Positions 21,481 to 32,861 of a stretch of 64,000 nucleotides of DNA are shown here, piece by piece. Position 1 is the stretch's first letter, and each line of letters opens with the position of its first letter. The stretch is from NCBI RefSeq assembly GCF_027887165.1, contig NC_077230.1:346761989-346825988 (forward strand), read 5' to 3'. The notes under the pieces are model-generated. The model was not told the origin of the DNA and ran no database searches. It worked only from the letters and a program-made list of their open reading frames with translations. This DNA comes from Monodelphis domestica. Its lineage: Eukaryota; Chordata; Mammalia; Didelphimorphia; Didelphidae. The translations under genes were made by a program, and so were the position numbers.

Positions 21481-21687
21481 CGCAGCTCTCAGGGGGTTGC
21501 CCACTGCCTCAGACCTCTTGTCCATGCAACTTTCCCAACTTTTTAAACTTTTAAATTGTATTTACCATTTAGAGCGATGAATGATAGGTTTATTCTCAGG
21601 CTATCCCCCCCCCCACTCCCCCCTCCCCCATTTACCAAAAGTAACAACACATTTACAGAGTTTGCAAAAGAAACTAGTTTCACAGTA

Positions 21688-21840
21688 ACTACCTGAGTGA
21701 CGCTCGAGGAAGCCCTATTCTGGGCATCAGTTTCCTTATCTGGAAAATGAAGGGTCTTTGGACTAGATGGTTTTTAGGGGTTCTCCGAACCTCAATTTCC
21801 TATGTTTCAAAGTCCCAGCTCTGACATTTTTTGTTCTCAG
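21688..21840 (+). repeat. MIR
   Basis: atcagtttccttatctggaaaatgaaggg. Confidence 0.7.
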
Positions 21841-21899
21841 GGACCATCAAGCCCTAATATTTTATGCTCCAACAAATTCCTCCTACCGCCTCCACATCC

Positions 21900-22020
21900 T
21901 GTGTAGGACTCTCAGGGGCCAGCTCCAGCTCCCACCTCCTCTCAGGGATTCCCTCCTGCCTACCCCAACCCAAGTTAGGCTCCCAGGGCACTTCTTATCT
22001 GTGCTTAACAATTTGGCAAA
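21900..22020 (+). repeat. L2 fragment
   Basis: ccacctcctctcagggattccctcctg resembles the L2 3' region. Confidence 0.45.
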
Positions 22021-22084
22021 ATTATAGTTTTGAAGCCACAAAAAATGTTCGAAATATAAAGTCACATAGAAGAAACTCACAGGA

Positions 22085-22240
22085 TCCTGGAGCTGGATGA
22101 CAATTGTTAAAACATAGACCTCGAGCTTTAAACCTTGGGCTGGAAAACAAAGGATGCCAGAGCTGGAAGAGATCTTAGTCCAGTGCCTTCATTTTATAGA
22201 AGTCCACTAGGCCCAAGGAGGCCAAGGAGTCCTCCCTTGA
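22085..22240 (-). repeat. MIR
   Basis: gatgccagagctggaagagatcttagtcc, reversed. Confidence 0.6.
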
Positions 22241-22429
22241 AGTAAGTGCTATCTACCTGGCTAGAAGGTGAATGAATACCCAGAGGGCAAGACCTGGGTC
22301 TCTTTTTCCCATCAGAATTCCCACACCTGAGTAAGCACCCAGGATGGATATAATTGCTCTGATGTTTCTGTCACACGCTGGGCCCAGAAACAGCCTGGCT
22401 GCATCCTTCTCACCATATGACTAAGTCTC

Positions 22430-22620
22430 AGAATTGAAGGGGACAAAAGAGGGCAATCTAGTCCAGCTCATATCTGAACAAGAATCCCTTCTGAGTAGAC
22501 CCCACTACTACCTCTACTGAGAGGGAACTCATTGTTTTCCCAAGCAAGCCCTTTGGGATAGCTCTAAATTATTAAGTTTTTCCTGACATCCCTTCATCTT
22601 CCTTCCTTTCCAGATCTCTA
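22430..22620 (-). repeat. CR1/L3 3' region (antisense)
   Basis: gagggaactcattgttttccc and aattattaagtttttcctgacatccc are the reversed 3' part of old L3/CR1 LINEs. Confidence 0.65.
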
Positions 22621-22999
22621 ACTCCTTACCCTTGCTATGGAGAGAGCCTCAGCCTCCAACATATAGAGGACCATGTCAGTCAAAAAGGCCTTTGGTTAGA
22701 GTCTATTTCCAGTTTCATCTGAGCTCCTTAGGCAGCCAAGTGCAGGGATTAGGAGGTCAGAACCAGTGCAAGGCAGAGTGAGTGAAAGAGGGGGAAGTGG
22801 GGACAGAGGGAGAGAGGGAGGGAGATAGAACCGGCAGTTCACCCTTAGCTAAGCTGTGAGCCATCTGAGAATCACAATCCTGTTAGCAATTCCAGAGCTC
22901 ATCTCCCAGCATCCACCTCCTCCCAGGATTCACTGCTCAGAGACTGTCCCATTCCTACTGAAAACAGGAGGGGTGAAGACAGCAAACTCTTATAATGTC
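22621..22999. other. Unique sequence
   Basis: A purine-rich tract lies at 22,780-22,830. Nothing else recognised. Confidence 0.4.
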
Positions 23000-23335
23000 T
23001 TATCGAGAAAGGGACTTAGAACATAAAACATGGAATAAGAGAGGTGGGTGCCATCTTAGATTGTAGAGTACAAAATGTTGGCTGCATAGGACCTCAGAAC
23101 ACATTAGAAGGTCAGAATTAGGAGAGATCTTAGAACATAAAATGTCAGAGTACTGGAAGGTACTCAGATCAAAGAATGTTAAAAGTGGAAAGACTTCAAG
23201 TTTATATAATCTGATCTCTTTTTAGAGATTAAAGAGAATAAGGGGGTTCAGAGAAGAAAAGCAAGTTTAGTGGCAGGACCATGGTTCAAACCCAGACATC
23301 CTAAAGTTGTATTCAGGGCTCTTTCCCCTCTATCC
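23000..23335 (-). repeat. MIR-type repeat with repeated head
   Basis: The motif agaacataaaa(c/t)atg with variants recurs three or four times before a reversed MIR core. It looks like a locally expanded SINE. Confidence 0.5.
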
Positions 23336-23785
23336 TGTCTCCCACTCATATTAGCAAGTTGGAACCCCAATAGTTAGCTACATATCCCCTTAGGATTCTA
23401 AGGTTACTTATTAGGCGTTAAGGTTCTTTGCCTGCTCTCTGATCAAGCCTCTATTCTGGTATCTACAGTATTAATCACCAGTTAGTGATTAATCAATTAG
23501 CTTTTTTAATAAAAGGATATTTACTGATAATGAATTTCAAGAATAGGAGTTTAATTGCCCCCTTCCTCTCAATGCCCCAGGGCACACTCCATCCCACTCC
23601 TTAACACAATCAGTGCTTGGGGAGAATGGGTTCAATCTTAAATGTTTGTTACAAAGAATTTGTCCCTCCAACTTCATTTGCAAATACAGCAGAGCTCCTG
23701 GATGAGTTGTTTATTAGCCAGCCTTGCATTACACATACATGAAATAAGATGATGAGATTCAAATCTTGGCTCTATCCCTTACTAT
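23336..23785. other. Unique A+T-rich sequence
   Basis: Nothing recognised. Confidence 0.4.
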
Positions 23786-24060
23786 GAGAACATAGGCAAT
23801 TCAAGAAATATTTATTAAGAACCTATTGCTGAGACAGCTAGGTGGTACAGTGGAGAGAGCACTGGGCTTGAATCAGGAAGATCTAGGTTCAAATCTGGCC
23901 TCAGATACTTACTAACTCTGTGATCCTGGGAATGTCACTTAATCCTATTTGCCTGTTTTTAAAAAGCCTATTACTATGTGCTAGGCACTCACTGTGTTAT
24001 ACTCTGGCAATATAAAGACATTTAAGGAGAGTACATTCTAACAAAGGTAAAAACATGTCC
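23786..24060 (-). repeat. L2 end split by a MAR1-type SINE
   Basis: aatatttattaagaacctattgct and, after the SINE at 23,828-23,965, agcctattactatgtgctaggcactc continue each other. Flanking aagaacctattgct/aaaaagcctattact is the duplicated target. Confidence 0.7.
23828..23965 (+). repeat. MAR1-type SINE, 3'-shortened
   Basis: Head gagacagctaggtggtacag to tttgcctgtttttaaaaa. Confidence 0.85.
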
Positions 24061-24166
24061 TCATGGAATTATGTACATTTTTACTCAAAAGAAATATGTG
24101 TGTGTGAAGGTGTGTGAAGGTGTAGTTAGGTGGTACAGTGGATAGAGCATAGGACCTGAACTCATC

Positions 24167-26270
24167 TGCTGAAGTCAGGGTCCAGCCTCACTCCCGACTC
24201 TGGGGTTCCCGACTGGTGGTGAATGATCAGTCAAAATAAATAAAATAAAATAAAATAAATAACAAACAACAGCTTAATCATTATGGACATGGGACTGCTT
24301 TGCATCTCCGAGCTGCTCCACTTTCCCGATGTCTGATCTTTATTTTTATACCCATTCTCTTGGCATGCAGATACACAAAATCAAAGAGATAATTAGAAAA
24401 GTGATACATCAACTTTTAACAAATCACTTGATTAACATTCTATATTCTTGCATTGTGATTATGGACAGAATAAAGATTGCACACAAGATAAATGATTTCT
24501 GTCACAGGTGGCTTGATTTTCTCATTAACCTGCGAGAAGTTTTGAGCTTACAATCAATCAAGAAAAATTACGTATTGCTTTTAATAAAATGGAATAATTA
24601 ATCAGCAGTTCTTAGAAGACAATTCAACAATTATATCATGGAGGCTGAGGGGTCTGGGAACACAATTCAAATTTAGACTGGTGGCTTCTAGGGAGTTACT
24701 GATTTGTGTAATCGAGTCACTGAGGCATACTGAAGCTTAGTGTACCTGTACGTATCTCATGGGCCTTTATGATTAATTTGTGTGCTGATTTCATGAGAAT
24801 AGGCTTCTCTATGTGGGAAAGTTTTTGGCTTGGCCTGTAGCTGCGGTTTTGCTGGGAATTATGTACCTAAGTAAAAGTCAACCCATGATAGTCTTTTTGG
24901 GATTGGGTTTAAATGTCTGATCTTTTGGTGATGTTTTGGAGAATTAGGGTACATGCATTTTGCTCTTGCATTATTTCTTTTTTTGGGGTGTATGGGGTGC
25001 TCAGGGAGGTGTAGTATCTCTGGTATGGAGGGCTTGTCGTGCCCTCCTAGGGCAGCTCTCCAGCCTCTGACCCCCACCTGACACCCAGCTCTCACTTGTG
25101 GCTCCCAGTAGCTGCTAGCATGCAGCAGCGACCACACCCCGGGCAACGGCTTCGACAGGCCGGCTAAACCTTGTGAGGGTAGCCATCGGGTCGTCGACCC
25201 CTGGTGAACTAAGGCTTTGCTCACCCAGCATGTGAAGACTGCTTCGGCCGAACAGACGGAAAAAACCAACAAGAAGGTTCAACGGCTGAGAGGGCGACGC
25301 AGCAAAGCACTGTGGAGTGCTCAGGGTGTGTTGGAGCACAAAGGACAACACGGCCATCCAATGCAGCTGAGGAAGTCTCCAGGTGTAACAACTTTTCGTG
25401 CCATTGGACCCAGGCTTCCAACGCCGAGAGAGTGGGACTGTCTCTGTGCATCGACTTTTCCACTTAAATCTTCATGCACAAGTGTCTTTATGCACACTCA
25501 TCTATCCTAACCCCGTCCACCCTCTTCAAGACATGCGGCGATGGGGGAGTGATGACGCAATAGGTGGAGGTGACCACTGGCAGTTGTAGTCACGATCCTG
25601 CACATAGGCAGCCCATGGACCAGTGGTCGTTCGGCCCTGTGGGCAGCAGGGACGTTCGGCAGCATCCCGGGTGACTGAGCAGCCCTCTCTAGGACAGCAT
25701 TGCTCACCCTAATCAAGGGAGGGGACTAGAAAAGGTGTCCCAAACATTGCCTGCCCTACAAACACCTGGTCAGCACACCACGGCTGGTGGGTCACCCTTT
25801 AAGCGGTCGAAATAACATTATTTGATAGAGAGAACACCCCAAGACCAGAGAGAACAGCTTTAATTGGTACATCGCAGCATCAAGAAGATGAACGACGTCG
25901 ATGTCTTGCCGTTGCGCGTGAACACCGACACCAGGCCACACCCGCACCTCCCATAACAACTGGCGTCCCAGGCCCCATGTGCCACAAACTCTGCGCCTCA
26001 GCCTTTGGACTCCAAAGCCACATGAGGGTACACTGTAGATGAAAACGCACAAAGACAATTGTCATTCTCGGACACCGAGAGACTACTACTATTTCTTTTG
26101 AGACTAGGGGGAATAATAATCATGTCAATTCATAGGTAAGGGGCATTGATGAAAGAAGTCATGCAAGGGGGATAGAGTGGGCAGTCACATCTCACCAAGG
26201 ACCACTCTGTGGTCTCCCCAGCTACCATGCGTGACTCTGTCAAGGCGTAGTGGTCTGATGGCTCCCAGCA
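24167..26270 (-). mobile_element. Solo LTR of an endogenous retrovirus, carrying an RTE-derived insert
   Basis: The insertion in the MAR1 begins TGCTG and ends CAGCA, the inverted ends expected of an LTR. On the minus strand a TATA-like ggtataaaaataaag lies near 24,340, followed by a U5-like segment (gtcgggaaccccagagtcgg). Removing the GC-rich insert (about 24,960-26,095) leaves an LTR of roughly 0.95 kb. No internal retroviral genes are present. The family is not recognised and the boundaries of the insert are approximate. Confidence 0.55.
24960..26095 (+). mobile_element. RTE-clade LINE derivative, GC-rich
   Basis: This 1.1-kb island is markedly richer in G+C and CpG than its surroundings. 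At 25,960-26,037 one frame ends PMCHKLCASAFGLQSHMRVH, the C2H2 zinc-finger-like C-terminus known in RTE-type LINE proteins, preceded by a basic stretch (EDERRRCLAVAREHRHQ). No endonuclease or reverse-transcriptase sequence precedes it. The upstream 800 bases look like 5' UTR. The simplest reading is a non-autonomous copy made of the two ends of an RTE element. Confidence 0.45.
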
Positions 26271-26529
26271 ATCTTCCTGAGTTCAAATCCCAACCTTAGA
26301 GAGTTACTAGCTATGTGATCCTGGATAAGTCACTTAACTGTTTGCCTCAATTTCCTTATCTGTCAAGTGAATTGGAGAAGAGAATGGTAAACCCCATCAG
26401 CGCCTTTGCCAAGAAAATCCCAAATGAGGTCATAAAGAATTAGATACAACTGAAATGACTGAATGACAATAAAATTTGGTGGGGAAAAAATTGCATTAGC
26501 AATTTTGGGGAGGGGGAAAACTAGGAAAA

Positions 26530-26870
26530 ATCTCAAGGAAGTGATATTTAAGCTAAGCTTTGAAGAAAATGAAAGATTTTAAGAGGCAGAGGTGAGAAGA
26601 GATGACATTTTAGGAATGGGAGAAATAGCATGTACATAAATAGTTAAATGCCAAAAATACACCAAGTGATTTCCAAGAGGAGCCCACAGATTTCAATGTG
26701 ATGGGCACTTTTCTAGACTAGATGTACCAGCAGGTACAGTGGAAGGATAGGATAGAATGGGGTGGGGAAACAGAAGGAATAGGGCAAGAATGGCTAGAAA
26801 TGAGGTAGTAGAAAATGGAAGCCAGGGAAGGGAGTTTTTGCTAGGTCACCTATGTTTTGGAGTATAGACG
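26530..26870 (-). repeat. L2 (antisense)
   Basis: gtgatatttaagctaagctttgaag and agatgacattttaggaatggg fit reversed L2. Confidence 0.6.
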
Positions 26871-26999
26871 TGACAATAGATGGACACCCTACTCATAATA
26901 GGGTTGATGATGATTTGATTATGAATTCCTGAGTAAGTAAAGTGCTTGCTAGCATGAAAGACAAGATCTTGTGAGTCCCTGGTCCTGTGAGGTATTTAA

Positions 27000-27230
27000 G
27001 ACAGGAGTGGAAGTACAGAGAGCTAGGCCTGGAATATGGAAGATCTGAGTTCAAATGTACCCTCAGACTTAGTAGCCATGTGAGGCTCTGGATAAGTCAC
27101 TGTACTTGAACTGTTTCCTCAACTTAATTTTCAGGGTTGCGGTGGGGATCAAATGAGATAATTGTAAATCCTTATCATAGTGCCTGGTATATAGTAAGCA
27201 CTTAACAAAGGCTTGTGCCCCTCCCCTTCC
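27000..27230 (+). repeat. CORE-SINE of MIR type
   Basis: Core plus tail tgcctggtatatagtaagcacttaac. Confidence 0.8.
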
Positions 27231-27384
27231 TGGGCAGGGATGGTTAAAAGGGGTAAGGTATATTTATGGTACTATCCCAGGGCAGCTGAACTGCCAGACT
27301 CATTCTGTTCCTCAGTAGATTATCTTCTCAAGGTTGAGAGTGACAGCCATGGAGAGTCTGTAGTCTTGGCCTGGTTGGGCAGGA

Positions 27385-27480
27385 CATTGGACCTCTTCTA
27401 GCTCCAGTTTTTCTACCTGTAAGATGAGATGAATTAAGTGACTTTAATGTACCTTCCAGTTTTTTAAGTGTATGATCCTA
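27385..27480 (+). repeat. MIR 3' end
   Basis: tctagctccagtttttctacctgtaagatgag. Confidence 0.55.
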
Positions 27481-27503
27481 TGATAACTATTAAATCCTAT
27501 TAG

Positions 27504-28918
27504 AAACCCAAAGATCCCAGATTTTGGGACAAGAACCTACTATTTGACAAAAACTACTGGGAGAATTGGAAAACAATATGGGAGAAATTAAGCTTAGACT
27601 AGCATCTTATACCCTATACCAAGATTAACTCAGAGTAGGTAAATGACTTAAATATAAAGAGGGAAATCATAAACAAATTAGGTGAATATAGAATAGTATA
27701 TCTGTCAGATCTATGGGAAAGGACAGAATTTAAGACCAAGCAGAAGATAGAGAACACTACAAAATGTAAAATGAATAATTTTGATTATATTAAATAAAAA
27801 AGTTTCTGTACAAACAAAACCAATGCAACCAAAATTAGAAGGGAAACAAAAAATTGGGAAAAAATTTTTATAAAACAAAACCTCTGACAAAGATCTCATT
27901 TCTCAAATGTATAAGGAGCTAAGTCAATTGTACAAAAAATCAAGCCATTCTCTAATTGACAAATGATTAAGGGACATGAATAAGCAGTTTTCAAATAAAG
28001 AAATCAAAACTATCAAGAAGCATATGAAAAAGTGTTCTAAATCTCCCATAGAGAAATGCAAATCAAAATAATGCTGAGGTACCACTTTACACCAAACAGA
28101 TTGGCCAATATAACAGTAAAGGAAAATAATAAATGTTGGAGGGAATGTGGCAAAATCGGGACACTAATGCATTGCTGGTGGAATTGTGAATTAATCCAGT
28201 CATTCTGGAAAGTAATTTGGAACTATGCCCAAAGGGCAATAAAAGACTATCTTCCCTTTGATCCAGCAATACCACTGCTGGATTTGTACCCCAAAGAGAT
28301 AATAAGGAAAAATATTGGTTCAAAAATATTCATAGCTGTGTTCTTTGTGGTGGCAAAAAATTGAAAAATGAGGGGGTGTCCCTCAACTGGGGAATGACTG
28401 AATAAATTGTGATATATGTTGGTGATGGAATACTATCATTATGTAATTATTGATGATTTGGAGGCTTTCCATATGAACTGGAAGAACATCAATTAATTGA
28501 TGCAGAGTGAAATGAGCAGAACCAGAAGAACATTGTACACAGAAAGTAAAACATTGTAGAAAAATCCAATGTAATTGACTTTGATACTAGTAGCAATGTA
28601 ACAAGCCAGGACAACCCTGAAGGACTTATGTAAAAGAATGTTAACCACATCAAGAGAAAGAATTATGGGAGTAGAAATGCAAAAGCAAAACATATGACAT
28701 CACTTATCATATGTATATAGGGGTATGTGATTTGGGGTTTAGACTTTTTAAAAATCACTCTATAGCAAAAATGAATAATATGGAAATAGGTATCAAGTGA
28801 TAATATTTGTACAACCCAGCGGAATTGCTTGTTGGCTCTGGGAAGAGGGAAGGGAAAGAAAATGAATCATGGAAACATGGAAAAATATTTGAAATAAATT
28901 AATTTAAAAAATAAAATA
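27504..28918 (+). mobile_element. L1, 5'-truncated, with target-site duplication
   Basis: Contains the end of ORF2 (e.g. NKCWRECGKIGTLMHCWWNC and FDPAIPLLDLYPKE) and a 3' UTR ending in A-rich sequence. Flanking duplication aaatcctattag (27,492-27,503) and aaatcctgttag (28,919-28,930) differs at one base. The ORF2 remnant has stops and frameshifts, so it is dead and of moderate age. Confidence 0.93.
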
Positions 28919-28967
28919 AAATCCTGTTAGATGATAATTAAGTGTTTAATCATACCCTAAGTGTAAG

Positions 28968-29145
28968 CAGAGGGTAGCAAAGTGGTACCGTGGTTGGAAA
29001 GCTGTCCTGGAATCAGAAAGATAGTGAGTCAACCCTGTTTGCCTTAATTTCCTCATTTGTAAAATGAGCTGGAGGCAGACTGCTCCAGTATTTTTGCCAA
29101 GAAAATCCCAAATGGGGTCATGAAGAGTTGATCACAACTGAATAA
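28968..29145 (+). repeat. MAR1-type SINE, internally deleted
   Basis: Head gggtagcaaagtggtaccgtgg and 3' part ccaagaaaatcccaaatggggtc. The middle is missing. Confidence 0.8.
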
Positions 29146-29924
29146 TCTCAGAGTGTTATGGAGATCAGAGATGTGAAAGAGATCACGAAAGACATCCTGA
29201 AGGAGGTAGAGCCAGGGCAAAGTGAGAAGGATGAGGGTTGGGTCAGCCATTTCACTGAGCTAACAACAGGAATTCATTCATTCATTCATTCAACAAACAT
29301 TTAACAAACAACATTTATGTTGAGGGTCTGTGCAGCAATGCTCTGGCAGTCATCCTGCTGGGAACCAGAATCCCCAGGGGGTAGGAATCAGAGTGAGAAT
29401 GTATTAGGAAGAGAAGAAGAACAGATAGATCCTGGTCCCTCAAATTAGGAAAGCGCTCAGCTCTCCCTTTCTCAGAGGCTGCAGAAGAAAAATAAAAGAG
29501 AACCGTCTGTCCTCTCGTGGGCATTAGAAGCATTACACCTCCCTTCCTTGTTCCTAGCTGCAAATTTTGGCCTCCTGTCCACTATGGCAGGTCTTGAAGA
29601 GCTGGGGAGGTGGTACAAAGTGGCAGAGAAAGCATTCTTTAGGGGATGATGTGAGGAACTCTAGCCTGTCCTTTCCTCATCCCACCCCACCTCAAAAAAT
29701 ACTGACCCTCTTCCAGCAGCACTCACAGCTTTGAGAATGTCCATAGAGACTGTAGACTCTTGAAGTTGATAGTACTTCATGAGCTGTCAAAGAAAATTTG
29801 AACCTGGTCAGAGATCTTCTCAGAGTCTTGTCCTCTTTGATTTTCAAATGTCCCTTATGTGACTAACCATTCTTTGTTGGTGAACCTGTAGTAAAGGGGA
29901 AACCTGGACCTCTCCAGGGAAGCA
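29146..29924. other. Mostly unique stretch
   Basis: Contains (ATTC)n at 29,276-29,306 and the candidate minus-strand exon at 29,727. It is one of the few repeat-free stretches in the intergenic part. Confidence 0.5.
29727..29783 (-). other. Candidate 57-base exon of unknown gene
   Basis: On the minus strand a strong acceptor (ttttctttgacag) and donor (GCT then GTGAGTGC) enclose exactly 57 bases. One frame is open for all 19 codons (LMKYYQLQESTVSMDILKA) and a second frame is also open. The segment lies in apparently unique, repeat-free DNA between the PLEKHB1 and FAM168A promoters. I do not recognise the peptide. It could be an alternative 5' exon of PLEKHB1, an exon of an unannotated or non-coding gene, or chance. 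Confidence 0.3.
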
Positions 29925-30183
29925 AAGAAAGAAGTATTTATTGAGCACCTACACCTGTGCCAGGCACTGCACTCAATCCTTTATAAATATGATCTCATTT
30001 GATCCTCATCAAACACATGATAGGTGGGTACTATAATTATCCCCATTTTACAGTTGAAGAAATGGGGGCAAACAGAGGTCAAATGAACTGCCTAGGGTCA
30101 CACAACCAAGAAGTGACTGAGGCTGATTTGAATTCAAGTCTTTTTGACTCTAAGCCAGCCTTTCCAGGACTTCACCACCTCCC
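29925..30183 (-). repeat. CORE-SINE of MIR type
   Basis: gtatttattgagcacctacacctgtgccagg through gacttcaccacctcc. Confidence 0.85.
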
Positions 30184-30425
30184 TGTCTCTTTTTGGGGAG
30201 TCCATGCCACTTTGGGAGAGTACCAATGGGGAAGTTGGTCCTTAAATCAAGCCTAAATATGACTCTTGGCAGTTTCTAGCCCCTGTTCCTAATTCTGGCC
30301 AATGGGCCAAACAAAATGATTCAAAGTCCTCTTTCACATGATAGCTATTGTAGCCCCCTTAAGTCCTTTCTTTTCCAGGCTACCCTTACATATGTATTGA
30401 GGCTGTCCCCTCACATGTCTCATGG

Positions 30426-31225
30426 GAATGCTGTTGTGTGGCTTGAAGGAAAGCAGGATAGACTCTTTAAGTCCTTCTCCCTCTACCCTTGTCCAAAGGA
30501 GGCTTTGATTCCTGCCAGGAGGGGAAGGAGGAGGTTAAGGCCAAAAGCTTGGCTACTCTGCTCTCCTCAGAGAGAGAGAGAGAGAGAGAATACCAGGCTA
30601 GGCTTATACCTGTCCACTTTCTTAAATAGTATTAGTCTAAGAGATGTGCTTTTTAGATTAAGTTAAACTTGCAATTACTATCCATTAATGGGGAAGCAGG
30701 ATGCCATGTTTATATCAAAGGCTTGATTCTATCCCCACTAAATACTAGTTCCACAATAAACACACACAGCAATTAACAAAGAAACCCATTTATCCAAGTT
30801 GATATTAAAAGAGAAATCAGAGAAGGAATACATAGGAAAATATATATCACACAATAGAGTGAAGGAGCTCCCCCAAAAGGGAGCAAGATAACTTGGCTCA
30901 ACCAAAAGATAGTCTTTGATGTCACTCAGAGGGAGAAGTTCCCCAGAGTCTCTGGTATAGTAAGATGGGAATTAGGAACATGATAGAGACTGCCAATTCC
31001 TCCCATGTTGGTTTCTTCCTAGACTCTTATTTTCCCTTAAATCAACTTGGTTTCATTGTCCATCTTTTCTCTTGAAGCTGGGAGCCAAGATGGAAGAGAC
31101 TGAAGAGTCTTGAAGAGGCAGATTCTTTCCTCTTTCTTACTCTTACCAATCCTATCCTTCCCCTTATACTGGCATATGGACCTGATGTCCACTAATAAGA
31201 AAACCCAACACCAATGGGCTTTGGA
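30426..31225. repeat. Unassigned insertion inside the CR1/L3
   Basis: About 0.8 kb interrupts the CR1. It contains a GA microsatellite (30,570-30,590). The right edge gggttacaca would be a TGTGTAACCC start on the minus strand, so a minus-strand LTR is possible. No duplication was found. Confidence 0.3.
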
Positions 31226-31330
31226 ATATGGGTTACACATAGGTTAAAATAACCTGGAGGCCCTTCATGATCCTGAAAGCTCTACTCTGGATTCTCTCCA
31301 GTTTTTCTAAGTCTTTCCTAAAATATGCTC

Positions 31331-31805
31331 TGTTTTGATCTGCATTTAGACTCTTATCAGTTCTTTCTTTGAAGGCAGATAGCATTTTTCTTCACGAGTC
31401 CTTTGGAGATTGCCTTCGATTATTCTATTGCTGAGAATAGCTAAATTGTTCACATTGCTCATGATACAATATTGTTGTTTCTATGTATAGTGTTTTCCTG
31501 GTGGTCCTCACTTAACTCTACATCAGTTCATGTAAGGCATTCCAGGTTTTCCCAAAATCCTCCTGGTCATCATTTCTTAGAGCACAATAGGATTCTATTA
31601 CAATAATAAACCACAACTTATTCAGCCATTCCTCAAATGATGGGCATTCCCTCAGTTTCTAATTCTTCCCCATCACAAAAGAACTGTTATAAATATTTTT
31701 GTACAAGTAGGTCCTCTCCCCCTTCTTCGGCTCTATTTATAATACAGACATAGGAGGTATTGCTGGATCAAAGAGTATGCACAGTTTTACAGTCCTTTGT
31801 GGGTT
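31331..31805 (-). mobile_element. L1 3' end inside the CR1/L3
   Basis: Reversed ORF2 end and 3' UTR (ggtattgctggatcaaagagtatgc, attcagccattcctcaaatg). Confidence 0.85.
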
Positions 31806-32226
31806 AGGATGCCTCTCTTTAAGGAAGACTGTGATTGCATTAACCACCAATACTGATTTGCAATTCACAAAAACATCCAGATCTTTTAAAAAGACCTATT
31901 TAACCCTGCCTCTTCCATTTTGTACTATTTTTTGTACTCAAGACTTTACATTTATAAGTTAAGTTTATTATATATTGTATACTAAATTTAATCTCAATAA
32001 ATTGATCTTATGTTCTGGGTTATCAATATTCAATTTAATTTGTGTTTGAAGAACATTTGTTAATATGTAGGCTCTTTTCAGGTCCTGAGGAGAGCTAATT
32101 ATCTTAACTATCTCTTCCAGCTTTGTGTCATCTGTAGATTTGATGGGCATGCCATTTGTGCCTTTATTTAAGTCCTCAGGAGAAAAAGGGTCAAGCATAG
32201 ATCCCTGAGGCATTCCTTGGGAGAGG

Positions 32227-32466
32227 TGTAATTAGAATTTTGTACCCCAGGACCCTGCTTCTCAGAATCCCACTTTCATCCTTATATTATGCCCTTACAT
32301 TTTGGAGATGAAGTTCCTATAATCTCACCCTCTTTCTTCTGCTAATAGTGGTCAGGAAAACTTCTCTTTACTCAGGTTATTTCTATTTCCTCTACTTCAA
32401 GTAATTATTAATAAATCGTATAAAATTTAATACTTGGAGTTATTGGATATTAATTTTAATCTTACA
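32227..32466 (+). mobile_element. Solo LTR (240 bases) inside the CR1/L3
   Basis: Runs from TGTAATT to CTTACA. The CR1 resumes directly after it. Flanks gagagg and gagacc may be a decayed duplication. The end (taataaatcgtataaaattt) resembles the LTR at 45,718, so they may be relatives. Confidence 0.65.
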
Positions 32467-32861
32467 GAGACCACCTACCAAGGTGACATTGAACCATTAA
32501 TGACCACTTTTTGGGTACATTCAGTTCTGAATCTACCTACCTATACTATTATTGTCTAGCCTGTATTTTGTTCACCAAAACAGAATGAAACACATCATCA
32601 AATACCTTGGTTCTCTGTGACTGCTGCTTCATTTACCAAATATTTACTAACCAGGCTTTTAATAATACATTTTAGAATGTTCCTCGGAGTTGAGGGAACA
32701 ATCCATGGTTGGTAGTTTGCAGGTTCCACTTTCTTTATCAACAATTGGTACATATATTAGATGACTTCTAAGGTTCCTTCCAGCTCCAGAGCTATGATCC
32801 TGTGATTCCAATGTCTTGGTTTTGAAAACAGGGAAGATAGTTGCTCTTCTGAGGCATCTCT

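Larger units (their letters stand above)
24118..26475 (+). repeat. MAR1-type SINE split by a 2.1-kb insertion
   Basis: The SINE head (24,118-24,166, ending gaactcatc) and its remainder (26,271-26,475, starting atcttcctgagttc) join to the expected SINE sequence, with atc present on both sides of the insertion. Confidence 0.85.

Noticed and set aside
24329-25510. Open frames of 90-137 codons around 24.3-25.5 kb as genes
   Set aside because: They lie in the LTR and in the presumed untranslated part of the RTE derivative. No domain, no splice support, and frames on both strands are equally open.
29159-29280. Plus-strand open stretch EIRDVKEITKDILKEVEP
   Set aside because: Short, directly after a MAR1 SINE, with no splice sites. 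Probably chance or an old LINE piece.
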